DNA from: Cohnella rhizoplanae
Lineage (GTDB): Bacteria > Bacillota > Bacilli > Paenibacillales > Paenibacillaceae
Direction of reading: 5' to 3'
Assembly: GCF_948329515.1 (NCBI RefSeq)
Contig: NZ_CAOJCN010000001.1
Span: forward strand, 310,001-374,000
DNA: 64,000 nt
Every line of letters begins with the position of its first letter. Position 1 is the stretch's first letter. The notes beneath the pieces were generated by a model. The model did not search any database and was not told the DNA's origin. It saw only the letters and a program-made list of their open reading frames with translations. Shown here piece by piece: positions 18,148 to 26,968 of this stretch. The position numbers were made by a program, and so were the translations under genes.

Positions 18148-18930
18148 TTGACCCGCAACAAAGTGGAGATTTGTGGAGTGGACACCTCAAAGCTGCCTGT
18201 CCTCACCAATGCCGAAATGAGGGAATTGTTCCAGGCTCTGCAAACCCGCGGTGAACTCGAAGCCCGGGAAAAACTCGTCAACGGCAACCTGCGCCTCGTG
18301 CTCAGCGTAATTCAGCGGTTCAACAACCGCGGGGAATACGTAGACGATCTGTTCCAGGTCGGCTGCATCGGCCTTATGAAAGCCATCGACAATTTCGATT
18401 TAGGTCAGAACGTCCGCTTTTCCACTTATGCCGTGCCCATGATCATCGGCGAGATTCGCAGGTACTTGCGGGACAACAACCCGATTCGCGTGTCGCGCAG
18501 CCTGCGCGATATTGCCTACAAGGCGCTCCAAGTCAGGGATCAGCTGACCAACAGGCATTCGCGCGAACCGACGATTTTGGAAATATCGCAGGTGCTGAAC
18601 GTACCGAAGGAAGATATCGTTTTCGCGTTGGATGCCATTCAGGACCCCGTATCGCTCTTCGAGCCGATCTATCACGACGGCGGCGACCCGATCTACGTGA
18701 TGGACCAGATCAGCGACGAACGCAACAAGGACATCCAATGGATCGAAGAGATCGCGCTCCGGGAAGCGATGCGCAAGCTGAACGACCGGGAGAAAATGAT
18801 CTTGTCCATGCGTTTCTTCGAAGGCAAGACGCAAATGGAAGTGGCCGACGAGATCGGCATATCGCAGGCGCAGGTATCCCGGCTCGAGAAGTCGGCCATC
18901 CAGCAAATGCAGAAGCACGTAAAAACGTGA
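18148..18930 (+). CDS. sigG: RNA polymerase sporulation sigma factor SigG
   Basis: Sigma-G directs late forespore transcription. The 260 residues equal the usual length. The N-terminal segment (TRNKVEICGVDTSKLPVL) is a SigG hallmark and contacts the anti-sigma SpoIIAB. Region 2 reads GNLRLVLSVIQRFNNRGEY, and region 4 contains GISQAQVSRLEKSAI. The start is TTG 18148 after GGGAGGGAAA. The 86-bp gap after sigE should hold a sigma-F/sigma-G promoter, but I could not find a convincing match. A terminator follows the stop. Confidence 0.96.
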   Translation: MTRNKVEICGVDTSKLPVLTNAEMRELFQALQTRGELEAREKLVNGNLRLVLSVIQRFNNRGEYVDDLFQVGCIGLMKAIDNFDLGQNVRFSTYAVPMIIGEIRRYLRDNNPIRVSRSLRDIAYKALQVRDQLTNRHSREPTILEISQVLNVPKEDIVFALDAIQDPVSLFEPIYHDGGDPIYVMDQISDERNKDIQWIEEIALREAMRKLNDREKMILSMRFFEGKTQMEVADEIGISQAQVSRLEKSAIQQMQKHVKT

Positions 18931-18957
18931 TGGACGGAACATATGGCATGTGGAACG

Positions 18958-18984
18958 AGACCGGAGTCGTCCTCCGGTCTTTTT
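18958..18984 (+). terminator. Rho-independent terminator after sigG
   Basis: AGACCGGAG (18958-18966) pairs with CTCCGGTCT (18972-18980) around a 5-nt loop, followed by a T-run. Confidence 0.85.
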
Positions 18985-19027
18985 GCCGTGCGCTTTCGTC
19001 ATCCGGCTTCTCTCCTTCGAGGATGGT

Positions 19028-19055
19028 CAACATTTGCGGGCATGGCTCATATATT
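19028..19055 (+). promoter_or_regulatory. Possible sigma-E promoter upstream of ylmC
   Basis: CATATATT (19048-19055) resembles a sigma-E -10, and CAACATT (19028-19034) is a partial -35 (ATATT-like), with a 13-bp spacer. YlmC/YmxH proteins are linked to sporulation, so this would make sense, but the match is weak. Confidence 0.3.
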
Positions 19056-19123
19056 GAAATATGGGCGGTTGACCGGTTCGAAAGACTACGGGAGCCGGGC
19101 CGCGGAAAGCGGGGAGCGCCAGC

Positions 19124-19399
19124 GTGAAGATATCGGACTTTCAGGCGAAAGACGTCATCAATATCGTAGACGGCAAAAAGCTGGGCCATGTAGCGGATTT
19201 AGAGTTGGACCTGAGGCAGGGCCGCATCGACGCGATCGTCGTTCCGGTCGGCGGTCGCGTGCTCGGTATTTTTGGGGGCGGCGAGGATGTCGTAATCCCC
19301 TGGCGCAGCATCGTCAAAATCGGCACCGACGTCGTATTGGTCCGCTTGGAAGAGGCTAGACCCTATAAAAGCATCGAGGCCGACAGCGGGGGGCGTTGA
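19124..19399 (+). CDS. ylmC: YlmC/YmxH family sporulation protein (PRC-barrel fold)
   Basis: This 91-residue protein has the PRC-barrel-like pattern of the YlmC/YmxH family: FQAKDVINIVDGKKLGHV, then a beta-rich core with GGRVLGIFGGGEDVVIPW and IVKIGTDVVLV. The family is widespread in spore formers; its molecular role is not established. The start is GTG 19124, 7 nt after GGGGAG (19111-19116). In B. subtilis ylmC also lies between sigG and ylmD. The intervening ylmA ABC-ATPase gene of B. subtilis is missing here. Confidence 0.88.
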   Translation: MKISDFQAKDVINIVDGKKLGHVADLELDLRQGRIDAIVVPVGGRVLGIFGGGEDVVIPWRSIVKIGTDVVLVRLEEARPYKSIEADSGGR

Positions 19400-19457
19400 G
19401 AGAGCCAATCGCCTTGGCGCCCTCGCTATGGTAAACTTGGTGCGGAGGTGGAGCATA

Positions 19458-20297
19458 ATGGAACCATTCGCAAAAAAGTCCGCCGTGCATGGAGCGGGAA
19501 ACTCCGCGCCGGAGCTTCTGCCTCTTGCTGCCTGGTCGCGCTTCAAGGGCATCACGGCCGGCTTTACGGGCCGTGGCGGAGGATACAGCGCGCCGCCTAG
19601 GGTCAGCCTGAATACGGCGCTTCACGTCGGGGACGAAGAGCATGCGGTTCTCGCCAATCGCCGGGCTATCGCGGCAGCGCTGGGCTGGCCGTTCGAGGCC
19701 TGGACATGCGCCGAGCAGGTGCACGGCAGTCGCGTCGTCCGCGTCACCGCCGAAGCGCGAGGCCAGGGTCGGCTGTCTCGAGAGAGCGCGATCCAGGACG
19801 CCGACGCGCTCATAACGGACGAGCCGGATGTATTGCTTGCGATGTATTTCGCGGATTGCGTGCCTTTATATTTTTACGACCCGGAGCATGGTGCGTTGGG
19901 CCTCGCGCACGCAGGCTGGAAGGGTACCGTCCTGAATGTCGCGGCGTCTACGGTAAGCGCTATGGCGGAAGCCTACGGCAGCGATCCGGCAGCCATGTAC
20001 GCGGCCGTCGGTCCATCCATCGGCGAATGCTGCTATGAAGTGGACGAGGCGGTCATGAGCCGGGTGCGCGATGTCGTGCCTGACGACCGCAGCTTCCATG
20101 TCCCGTCTTCAGAAGGCAAATCTCGGCTAAACTTGAAAGAAATCAACAAGCATCTTATGATAAAAGCAGGAATATTGCCGAGCCGCATCGAAATGTCTGG
20201 ATGGTGCACCAGCTGCAGCGCGGATTTGTTTTTTTCCCACCGCAAGCAACGGGGACAAACCGGGCGAATGATGAGCTGGCTGGGTAAGAAGAAATAG
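19458..20297 (+). CDS. ylmD: YlmD/YfiH/LACC1-family protein (purine nucleoside phosphorylase type)
   Basis: The 279-residue protein belongs to the YfiH/LACC1 family (Cu-oxidase_4). Some members act as purine nucleoside phosphorylases or adenosine deaminases; others were called polyphenol oxidases. The metal ligands are in place: the His of EQVHGSRV, the Cys of ADCVPLYFYD, and the His of LAHAGWKGT. ATG 19458 is 7 nt after GGAGGTG; an in-frame ATG at 19428 has no such site. ylmE follows after 14 bp. The link with the division genes is by position only. Confidence 0.88.
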   Translation: MEPFAKKSAVHGAGNSAPELLPLAAWSRFKGITAGFTGRGGGYSAPPRVSLNTALHVGDEEHAVLANRRAIAAALGWPFEAWTCAEQVHGSRVVRVTAEARGQGRLSRESAIQDADALITDEPDVLLAMYFADCVPLYFYDPEHGALGLAHAGWKGTVLNVAASTVSAMAEAYGSDPAAMYAAVGPSIGECCYEVDEAVMSRVRDVVPDDRSFHVPSSEGKSRLNLKEINKHLMIKAGILPSRIEMSGWCTSCSADLFFSHRKQRGQTGRMMSWLGKKK

Positions 20298-20311
20298 AGG
20301 TGAGTGCCGCG

Positions 20312-21007
20312 ATGTCACTGGAGCAGCGGCTTAAGGACGTAGAGCGCCGCATCGCCGACGCCTGCGCGAGGTGCGGCCGCGATCCGGGGAGCGTGAACGT
20401 CGTCGCCGTGACGAAGTACGTGTCCGCGAACACGGCCAGGCTCGCGGTGGAGGCCGGCATGCGGCATATCGGCGAGAATCGCTGGCCCGCGGCCGAGGAG
20501 AAGTGGCGCCTGCTCGAAGGAAAGGCCGTTTTCCATTACATCGGTTCGCTTCAGAGCAGGAAGGTCAAGGATGTCGTCGGCAAGTTCGACTATATTCATT
20601 CTATCGATCGCCTGTCTCTGGCAGAGGAGATCCATAAGCGCGCCGAAGCGCTTGGCATTCGGGTGCCGTGCTTCCTGCAGGCGAACGTATCGGGCGAAGA
20701 CTCGAAGCACGGACTCGCGCCGGACGAGATGTCCGCGTTCGTCGGGGCTGTCGGGAAGCTCAAGGGCATACGGCCTGTCGGCCTGATGACGATGGCGCAG
20801 ATCGCGGACGATGCAGAAGCGACCCGGCCCGTATTCCGCGGCCTGCGGACGCTGCGCGACGAGATCAACGGGCTGCGGTTGTTGGACGAGCCGTTGACGG
20901 AATTGTCGATGGGCATGTCGGGGGACTTTGAAGTCGCGATCGAAGAAGGGGCCACTTGGGTGCGTCTCGGCAGCGTTCTTGTCGGCCACGAGGAGATCGA
21001 AGGATAA
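20312..21007 (+). CDS. ylmE: YggS-family pyridoxal-phosphate homeostasis protein YlmE
   Basis: The 231-residue protein is of the PLP-binding YggS/PROSC family, which buffers PLP and affects amino acid homeostasis; it has an alanine-racemase-like barrel without known catalysis. The PLP lysine is in VNVVAVTKYVS, and further family signatures are HYIGSLQSRKVKDVV and GLMTMAQI. The C-terminal SMGMSGDFEVAIEEGATWVRLGS binds the phosphate. ATG 20312 lies 7 nt after GAGGTGAG; a GTG at 20300 lies inside that site. sepF follows 13 bp later. Confidence 0.92.
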   Translation: MSLEQRLKDVERRIADACARCGRDPGSVNVVAVTKYVSANTARLAVEAGMRHIGENRWPAAEEKWRLLEGKAVFHYIGSLQSRKVKDVVGKFDYIHSIDRLSLAEEIHKRAEALGIRVPCFLQANVSGEDSKHGLAPDEMSAFVGAVGKLKGIRPVGLMTMAQIADDAEATRPVFRGLRTLRDEINGLRLLDEPLTELSMGMSGDFEVAIEEGATWVRLGSVLVGHEEIEG

Positions 21008-21020
21008 CGGAGGGATTATG

Positions 21021-21482
21021 ATGGGCGTTGTGAACAAGTTCCTGAACTATCTCGGCCTTCAAGACGAGCAAGAACGCGAGCGGGACCGGGAAGAAGAGCC
21101 GATGGGGTACGAAGACGAACCGGAAGTTGAAACTTCGGCGTTCGAGGCGCGTAAACCTACGGGGAAGAATAATATCGTGAGCATTCATTCGCAGAAGCAC
21201 GTCCGCGTGATTCTGTCGGAGCCGCGCACGTACGACAACGAAGCGCAGGAGATCGCGGACCATCTGAAGTCCAGACGTTCCGTCGTCGTGAATCTGCAGC
21301 GGGTGCGCAGGGACCAGGCTGTGCGGATGGTGGATTTCCTGAGCGGCACGATCTACGCGCTCGGCGGCCACATCTCCAAGCTCGGTCCGAACATTTTCCT
21401 GTGCACGCCGGATTCGGTCGAGATTACGGGCACGATCTCGGAGCTGCTCGCAGAGGATGCCGATTACTCTAAAATGAGGTGA
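21021..21482 (+). CDS. sepF: Cell-division protein SepF
   Basis: SepF tethers and aligns FtsZ filaments at the membrane and acts in parallel with FtsA. The protein has 153 residues. The N-terminus MGVVNKFLNYLGL is a short amphipathic membrane helix. An acidic linker follows (EQERERDREEEPMGYEDEPE), then the SepF core from NIVSIHSQKHVRVILSEP to the end. The start could be ATG 21018 or 21021; 21021 gives a better 6-nt distance to GGAGGG (21009-21014). Longer upstream reading overlaps ylmE and is rejected. The stop overlaps the ylmG ribosome site. Confidence 0.95.
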   Translation: MGVVNKFLNYLGLQDEQERERDREEEPMGYEDEPEVETSAFEARKPTGKNNIVSIHSQKHVRVILSEPRTYDNEAQEIADHLKSRRSVVVNLQRVRRDQAVRMVDFLSGTIYALGGHISKLGPNIFLCTPDSVEITGTISELLAEDADYSKMR

Positions 21483-21490
21483 CTACAGCA

Positions 21491-21784
21491 TTGACGGCTT
21501 TGGACCAGGTCATTGATTATCTCTATGTTTTGCAGCTGATCTACAGCTGGCTCATTCTGATCTACGTGCTGATGTCCTGGCTGCCTAACGTGAGACAGAG
21601 CTACATCGGCGAGCTGCTCGGCAAGCTCGTGGAGCCTTATTTGAAGCCGTTCCGCAAGATCATTCCGCCCATCGGCGGCATGCTCGACATTTCGCCGATC
21701 GTGGCCTGGTACGCGCTCAGATTTTTGGTGAGAGGCCTGGAAGAGGTCATTCGCTTCATCGCCGGTTTGTTCGGCGTGTCTTAA
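21491..21784 (+). CDS. ylmG: YggT-family membrane protein YlmG
   Basis: This small 97-residue membrane protein has two hydrophobic segments: VLQLIYSWLILIYVLMSWL near the N-terminus and a weaker one near the C-terminus. The conserved linker is VEPYLKPFRKIIPPIGGMLDISPIVA. YggT/YlmG proteins occur beside division genes in many bacteria, but their function is unclear. The start is TTG 21491, 8 nt after GAGGTGA (21476-21482), which overlaps the sepF stop. A GTG at 21479 lies inside that site. Confidence 0.9.
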   Translation: MTALDQVIDYLYVLQLIYSWLILIYVLMSWLPNVRQSYIGELLGKLVEPYLKPFRKIIPPIGGMLDISPIVAWYALRFLVRGLEEVIRFIAGLFGVS

Positions 21785-21806
21785 CAAGGAGAGGATCGTT
21801 CGCATC

Positions 21807-22592
21807 ATGAGCCGAACCGATTTATACGCGCATTTCCATCCTGACGAAAAGTCCTTCGTGGACCGCGCCTGGGAGTGGGTCGAGCGGGCCGCCGAGCAGC
21901 ATGAGCTGCGGCGCACCGATTTTCTCGATCCGCGCCAGGCGCATATTTTGTATGCGCTGGCGAACCGGCACCCCGACGCCGCCATCCGGCTGGAGGGCGG
22001 GTACGAGGGAGCGGAGCGCGTCAGGGCGCTCATCGCGCCCGATTACAGACCGCTCGAGGACGAGGATGCGGGGATCTCCGTGCTCGATATCGCCAGCGAC
22101 GACCGCAGGCAGTCCGAGCTCGACCATGGCGACTACTTGGGCGCGCTGCTCGGCCTCGGCATCAAGCGCGACAAGATCGGCGACATCCATGTCCGGGAGG
22201 ACGGCTGCCACGTCCTGATCGCGGACGAGATCGGCGATTTCCTGCGGACGCATCTGAAGCAGGTGCATCGTCTCGAGACGTCGGCCTCCGTATTGCCCCT
22301 GAGCGGGCTGCTGGCCGTACCCGTCAAGCTGGAGGAGTCGTCGATCTCCGTGGCTTCGATGCGTCTGGACGGCATCGCGAGCGACGTGCTGCGCGTAAGC
22401 CGCGCCAAGATCATGGATCCGATCCGCGCCGGACGCTGCAGGGTGAACTTCAAGCCCGTCGAGGATCCATCCGCGCAGCTGCGCGAGGGAGACATCGTCT
22501 CGTTCAAGGGATTCGGCAGATTCCGCGTGCTGGAGGCCCAAGGCGTCTCGAAGAGCGGCCGGATTCGTCTGCGCATAGGCAAATATGTGTAG
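21807..22592 (+). CDS. ylmH: S4-domain RNA-binding protein YlmH
   Basis: The 261-residue protein has an N-terminal YlmH domain (DLYAHFHPDEKSFVDRAWEWV) and a C-terminal S4 RNA-binding domain (about 180-250: RLDGIASDVLRVSRAKIMDP then REGDIVSFKGFGRFRV). Related B. subtilis YlmH has been tied to rescue of stalled ribosomes. ATG 21807 follows AAGGAGAGGA at some distance. The gene keeps the usual order between ylmG and divIVA. Role in this organism is inferred from the family. Confidence 0.92.
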   Translation: MSRTDLYAHFHPDEKSFVDRAWEWVERAAEQHELRRTDFLDPRQAHILYALANRHPDAAIRLEGGYEGAERVRALIAPDYRPLEDEDAGISVLDIASDDRRQSELDHGDYLGALLGLGIKRDKIGDIHVREDGCHVLIADEIGDFLRTHLKQVHRLETSASVLPLSGLLAVPVKLEESSISVASMRLDGIASDVLRVSRAKIMDPIRAGRCRVNFKPVEDPSAQLREGDIVSFKGFGRFRVLEAQGVSKSGRIRLRIGKYV

Positions 22593-22691
22593 AATTAAGC
22601 AGGAATTCCGCGTCTCGCGTCGAATTGGCCTAAGATAGCGATCTTGCGCTCAGTCGCGAGCTTCAGAACATGTGCACGGGAGGATCGGCCA

Positions 22692-23204
22692 ATGCCACTT
22701 ACGCCGTTGGATATTCATAACAAGGAATTCGGACGCAGGCTCCGCGGATACGACGAAGACGAGGTCAACGAGTTTCTCGATCAGATCATCAAGGATTACG
22801 AAGCGATGATCCGCGAGAACAAAGAGCTGCAGAATCAGATTCTCGGCCTTCAGGAGCGTCTCGGACACTTCGCGAACATCGAAGAGACGCTCAGCAAGAC
22901 GATCATCGTCGCGCAGGAAGCCGCCGACGAGGTGAAGAGCAATGCGAAGAAGGAAGCGCAGCTGATCGTCAAGGAAGCGGAGAAGAACGCCGACCGCATC
23001 ATTAACGAATCGCTCTCCAAGTCCCGCAAGTACGCGCTCGAAGTCGAAGAGCTCAAGAAACAGGCTTCGATTTATCGCGCCAGGTTCCGCACGCTCGTCG
23101 AGACGCAGCTCGACCTGCTTACGCAAGACGGCTGGGAGAAGCTCGAGCCCCCGGAATCCCGTCAGCGAGAGAGCGAGCCTCGCGTACGCGACTTCGCCGA
23201 ATAA
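22692..23204 (+). CDS. divIVA: Cell-division initiation/polarity protein DivIVA
   Basis: DivIVA assembles at negatively curved membrane (septa and poles) and recruits Min proteins and, in sporulation, the chromosome anchor. The protein has 170 residues. The conserved N-terminal domain (MPLTPLDIHNKEFGRRLRGY, then DEVNEFLDQI) binds lipid, and it is followed by a long coiled coil (about 30-150). The frame opens from 22644, but ATG 22692 lies 6 nt after GGGAGGAT and starts with the conserved motif. The tail is short and charged. Confidence 0.96.
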   Translation: MPLTPLDIHNKEFGRRLRGYDEDEVNEFLDQIIKDYEAMIRENKELQNQILGLQERLGHFANIEETLSKTIIVAQEAADEVKSNAKKEAQLIVKEAEKNADRIINESLSKSRKYALEVEELKKQASIYRARFRTLVETQLDLLTQDGWEKLEPPESRQRESEPRVRDFAE

Positions 23205-23258
23205 TCGAATCATAGACTGGACGCGCAGCCGCCTTACATAGGACGGTCGAATGCCGAT

Positions 23259-23287
23259 TTGACAAATCGGCCTCTTCGCCGTATAAA
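23259..23287 (+). promoter_or_regulatory. Sigma-A promoter of ileS
   Basis: TTGACA (23259-23264), 17 bp, TATAAA (23282-23287): an almost perfect housekeeping promoter. Transcription would begin near 23294, just before the T-box leader. The -35 lies in a perfect inverted repeat, GCCGATTT/AAATCGGC (23253-23271). Confidence 0.85.
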
Positions 23288-23293
23288 TGGGTT

Positions 23294-23618
23294 ATACGCG
23301 TTAACGTCGACGACGGGAACGGCGTGCGGATGTACCATCCCAGAGAGTTGGCGGCCGCTGCGAGCCAACGTTGGACCCCGCGATCGCCCATCCTCCCCGA
23401 GACGCCGATCCGAACTTCCGCGCCCATCATGGCCCGGATCATTAAGACCGGCCGGCCCTTCCCCCGTTACGGGATACCGACTACGGACATCGCCGCCAGG
23501 TAGCGGGCGGATGCCGGTCGGCTTGAGAGCTGCCGTCCGTCACGAAGACGAGGACGCGGCTGAACAAGGGTGGTACCGCGAGAGATGTCTCGTCCCTTTA
23601 CGGGGGCGGGCTTTTTTT
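23294..23618 (+). promoter_or_regulatory. T-box leader of ileS (uncharged tRNA-Ile sensor)
   Basis: The 485-bp gap between divIVA and ileS is filled by a promoter and this leader. The T-box sequence AAGGGTGGTACCGCG (23566-23580) is canonical. The Stem I distal part is visible as CAGAGAGTTGGCGG and CTGCGAGCCAACG (from about 23340). Candidate Ile (ATC) specifier triplets occur in CCGATCCGAAC and CCCATCATGG; which one is used is not resolved by eye. The leader should read through when tRNA-Ile is uncharged. Confidence 0.92.
23589..23618 (+). terminator. T-box-controlled terminator before ileS
   Basis: CTCGTCCC (23589-23596) pairs, with two G-T pairs, with the G-rich arm up to 23610, followed by C and seven T (23612-23618). 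It is the alternative to the antiterminator formed by the T-box sequence. Confidence 0.88.
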
Positions 23619-23689
23619 GTTTTTCCTAGCATTTGCCGGCGCGTCGCGGTTGGCCGGCTACAATCACAACGGAGAAAAGGGTGAGGGTT

Positions 23690-26600
23690 ATGCGTCGCGT
23701 CGACGTCAAGGAGAAAGCCCGCAGCAGAGAGCTGCGCGTACTGGAGCAATGGAAGGCCGAGGATACGTTCCGCAAATCCATCGAGAACCGGAGCGGCAAG
23801 CCGAACTTCGTATTCTACGAAGGCCCGCCTACCGCCAACGGCAAGCCGCATATCGGTCACGTGCTCGGCCGCGTCATCAAGGACTTCGTCAGCCGCTACA
23901 AGACGATGTCCGGCTATCGCGTCACCCGCAAGGCTGGATGGGACACGCACGGCCTGCCGGTCGAACTCGGCGTCGAAAAGCAGCTCGGCATCTCGGGCAA
24001 GCAGGAGATCGAGAAATATGGCGTGGAGCCGTTCATCAAGAAGTGCAAGGAGAGCGTATTCGAATACGAGCGCCAGTGGAGAGAGCTGACGGAGGCGATC
24101 GCCTACTGGACCGATCTCGACGATCCCTACATCACGCTGGACAACAAGTACATCGAGAGCGTGTGGCATCTGCTGTCTACGATCCACGGCAAAGGACTGC
24201 TGTATCGCGGCCACCGGGTGAGCCCGTATTGTCCCGACTGCCAGACGACGTTAAGCTCTCACGAGGTCGCGCAGGGCTACGAGGACGTGAAGGACCTGAC
24301 CGCGACGGCCAAGTTCAAGCTCAAGGACAGCGGCGAATACGTACTCGCCTGGACGACGACGCCCTGGACGCTGCCCGCCAACGTAGCGTTAGCCGTGAAC
24401 CCGAACATCGAGTACGTCCGCGTCAGTCAGAACGGAGAGACCTACATCGTCGCCGGCGCGCTGGCCGACAAAGTCATGAAGGGCGAATACGAAACGCTGG
24501 GGACCGTGAAGGGAAAAGAACTCGTCGGTCTCACTTATGAGGCGCTATTCCCTTATGCGGGCGGCCCGCTGGACGGCGCGTACCGCATCGTCGACGCGGC
24601 GTTCGTCTCGGACGCGAGCGGTACGGGTATCGTGCACATGGCGCCTGCGCACGGCGAGGACGACTACCGCGTCGCCCGCGAGCACGGCGTGCCGATGCTG
24701 CAGCTCGTGAACGGTCAGGGCCGCTACACGGACGAAGTGAAGGGCTTCTCCGGACGCTTCGTCAAGGATCCCGAGGTCGACATCGACATCGTCAAGTCGC
24801 TGTCCGAGCGCGGCTTGCTCTACCACAAGGAAAAGCACGAGCACAGCTACCCGTTCTGCTGGCGCTGCAAGACGCCGCTGCTATACTATGCGACCGAGAG
24901 CTGGTTCATCAAGACGACGGCCGTCAAGGACCAGTTGATCGAAAATAACAAAGGCATCGCCTGGTATCCCGAGCATCTGCGGGACGGCCGGTTCGGCAAG
25001 TTTCTCGAGGATCTGGTGGACTGGAACATCAGCCGTAACCGCTACTGGGGTACGCCGCTGAACGTGTGGAGCTGCGACTTTTGCGGCGCCGAAAAATCGC
25101 CCGGCAGCATCGCGGAGCTCCGCGCGGCGGCGGTGGGGGACGTGCCCGAGGATATCGAGCTGCACAAGCCTTACGTCGACGCCATCGAGCTGCGGTGCTC
25201 CTGCGGCGGAACGATGCACCGCACGCCCGAAGTCATCGACGTCTGGTTCGACAGCGGTTCGATGCCGTTCGCGCAGCAGCATTATCCGTTCGAGAACATG
25301 GAGCGCTTCGAGGAACAATATCCGGCGGACTTTATCTGCGAAGGGATCGATCAGACGCGCGGCTGGTTCTTCAGCCTGCTGGCCGTGTCGACCTTGTACA
25401 ACGGCAGGGCGCCGTACAAGTCGGTCATCTCGACGGGCCACGTGCTCGACGAGAGCGGGCAGAAGATGAGCAAGTCCAAGGGCAACGTCATCGACCCGTG
25501 GGACATCATCGAGGAATTCGGCACAGACGCCTTCCGTTGGGCGCTGCTCGCGGACAGCGCGCCTTGGAACAGCAAGCGGTTCTCCAAGGGCATCGTCGCC
25601 GAAGCGAAGTCCAAGGTCGTCGACACGATCGTGAATACGCACGCGTTCTACGCGTTGTACGCGACGATCGACGGTTACAAGGCCGAGGAGCACGCCCCGA
25701 AGACGTCGCCCAACAAGCTGGACCGCTGGGTGCTGTCGCGCCTCAACTCGCTCGTGGCCGAGACGGTAAAGGGGCTGGACGCCAACGACTTCCTCAATCC
25801 GGCCAAGCGCATCGAAGCCTTCGTCGACGAGCTGTCCAACTGGTACGTCCGGCGCTCCCGCGACCGCTTCTGGGGCAGCGGCCTGGGCGAGGACAAGGTC
25901 GCCGCGTACCAGACGCTCGGCAACGTGCTGCTGACGCTGTCCAAGCTGATCGCGCCGTATCTGCCGTTCCTGGCGGACGATCTGTACGGCAATCTCGGCG
26001 GCAAGGGAAGCGTGCATCTGGCGGACTATCCGGTCGCCGACGAGAGCGCCATCGACGCCGAGCTCGAACGGGACATGGAGACGGCTAGAGGCATCGTCGA
26101 GCTGGCGCGCAACGTGCGCAACGAGACGGGACTCAAGACGCGCCAGCCGCTGTCCGAGCTGCTCGTCGCGCTGAGCGTGCCGTTCGACGCCGCGGAGTAC
26201 GAGGAGATCGTCAAGGACGAGCTGAACGTGAAGGCCGTCACGCTCGTGACCGAAGACAGCGGGTTCGTGGATTACACCTTGAAGCTTAACCTGAAGCTGG
26301 CGGGCAAAAAGTACGGCAAGCACGTCGGCCCGATCCAGGCCAGGCTGAAGTCGTTGTCGGCCGAGGAAGCGCGGGCCGTCGTCGCTTCCGGCGAGCTGGC
26401 CTACGCATCGCCGGAAGGCGAGGCGCTGACCGTGACGCTGGAAGAATTGCTGGTCGAAAAGCAGGCGAAGCCCGGCTTCGCGTCCGCGTCCGGCGGCGGC
26501 ATCACGGTCGCGCTCAATACCGAGCTCACGCCGGCGCTCGTGCAGGAGGGCATCGTGCGCGAAGTCATCCGCGCCGTGCAGGATCAGCGCAAAAAGCTCG

Positions 26601-26791
26601 ATCTGCCGATCGAGCGGAGAGTCGGCCTTGTCCTCGAGGCGGATGCCGAGACCGAGTCGGCCCTGCGCGCCTTCGAAGACGTGCTTCGCGACAACGTGCT
26701 GGTGAACGACGTCTCCTTCGGCCGTACCGACGCAACCGAGACGGTCCAGACGGGCGAGCTCCGTATCGGCATCGCGATCGTGGCGGACTGA
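23690..26791 (+). CDS. ileS: Isoleucyl-tRNA synthetase, eukaryote-like type (IleS2)
   Basis: This class I synthetase charges tRNA-Ile. It has 1033 residues from ATG 23690. HIGH (54-57) and KMSKS (592-596) are intact, and an editing (CP1) domain lies between them. The C-terminal part (GGGITVALNTELTPALVQEG and on) is of the long eukaryote-like IleS2 form; the terminal Cys4 zinc ribbon of the 920-residue bacterial IleS1 (as in B. subtilis) is absent. Internal cysteine pairs (CPDC, CDFC, CSC) occur instead. IleS2 enzymes are known for low sensitivity to mupirocin; for this protein that is inference. The T-box leader controls it. Confidence 0.94.
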   Translation: MRRVDVKEKARSRELRVLEQWKAEDTFRKSIENRSGKPNFVFYEGPPTANGKPHIGHVLGRVIKDFVSRYKTMSGYRVTRKAGWDTHGLPVELGVEKQLGISGKQEIEKYGVEPFIKKCKESVFEYERQWRELTEAIAYWTDLDDPYITLDNKYIESVWHLLSTIHGKGLLYRGHRVSPYCPDCQTTLSSHEVAQGYEDVKDLTATAKFKLKDSGEYVLAWTTTPWTLPANVALAVNPNIEYVRVSQNGETYIVAGALADKVMKGEYETLGTVKGKELVGLTYEALFPYAGGPLDGAYRIVDAAFVSDASGTGIVHMAPAHGEDDYRVAREHGVPMLQLVNGQGRYTDEVKGFSGRFVKDPEVDIDIVKSLSERGLLYHKEKHEHSYPFCWRCKTPLLYYATESWFIKTTAVKDQLIENNKGIAWYPEHLRDGRFGKFLEDLVDWNISRNRYWGTPLNVWSCDFCGAEKSPGSIAELRAAAVGDVPEDIELHKPYVDAIELRCSCGGTMHRTPEVIDVWFDSGSMPFAQQHYPFENMERFEEQYPADFICEGIDQTRGWFFSLLAVSTLYNGRAPYKSVISTGHVLDESGQKMSKSKGNVIDPWDIIEEFGTDAFRWALLADSAPWNSKRFSKGIVAEAKSKVVDTIVNTHAFYALYATIDGYKAEEHAPKTSPNKLDRWVLSRLNSLVAETVKGLDANDFLNPAKRIEAFVDELSNWYVRRSRDRFWGSGLGEDKVAAYQTLGNVLLTLSKLIAPYLPFLADDLYGNLGGKGSVHLADYPVADESAIDAELERDMETARGIVELARNVRNETGLKTRQPLSELLVALSVPFDAAEYEEIVKDELNVKAVTLVTEDSGFVDYTLKLNLKLAGKKYGKHVGPIQARLKSLSAEEARAVVASGELAYASPEGEALTVTLEELLVEKQAKPGFASASGGGITVALNTELTPALVQEGIVREVIRAVQDQRKKLDLPIERRVGLVLEADAETESALRAFEDVLRDNVLVNDVSFGRTDATETVQTGELRIGIAIVAD

Positions 26792-26968
26792 AGCGCCGAA
26801 CGCCTAATCCGCGAATGGCCGACGCGAAGCGTATGAACGTTCCCCGAATGAGCCAACCTGAATAACAGCAGGAAACAGCGTCAACGAGTCCTGTCCGAAT
26901 CCGAACGCGCCTCCGGGGCGCAGTTTTGGCAGGCAGGGCTCGTTTTTGCGCGGGAACGGAGGCGCGGC

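Noticed and set aside
23253..23271. Terminator of divIVA
   Set aside because: The hairpin has no T-run and contains the -35 of ileS.
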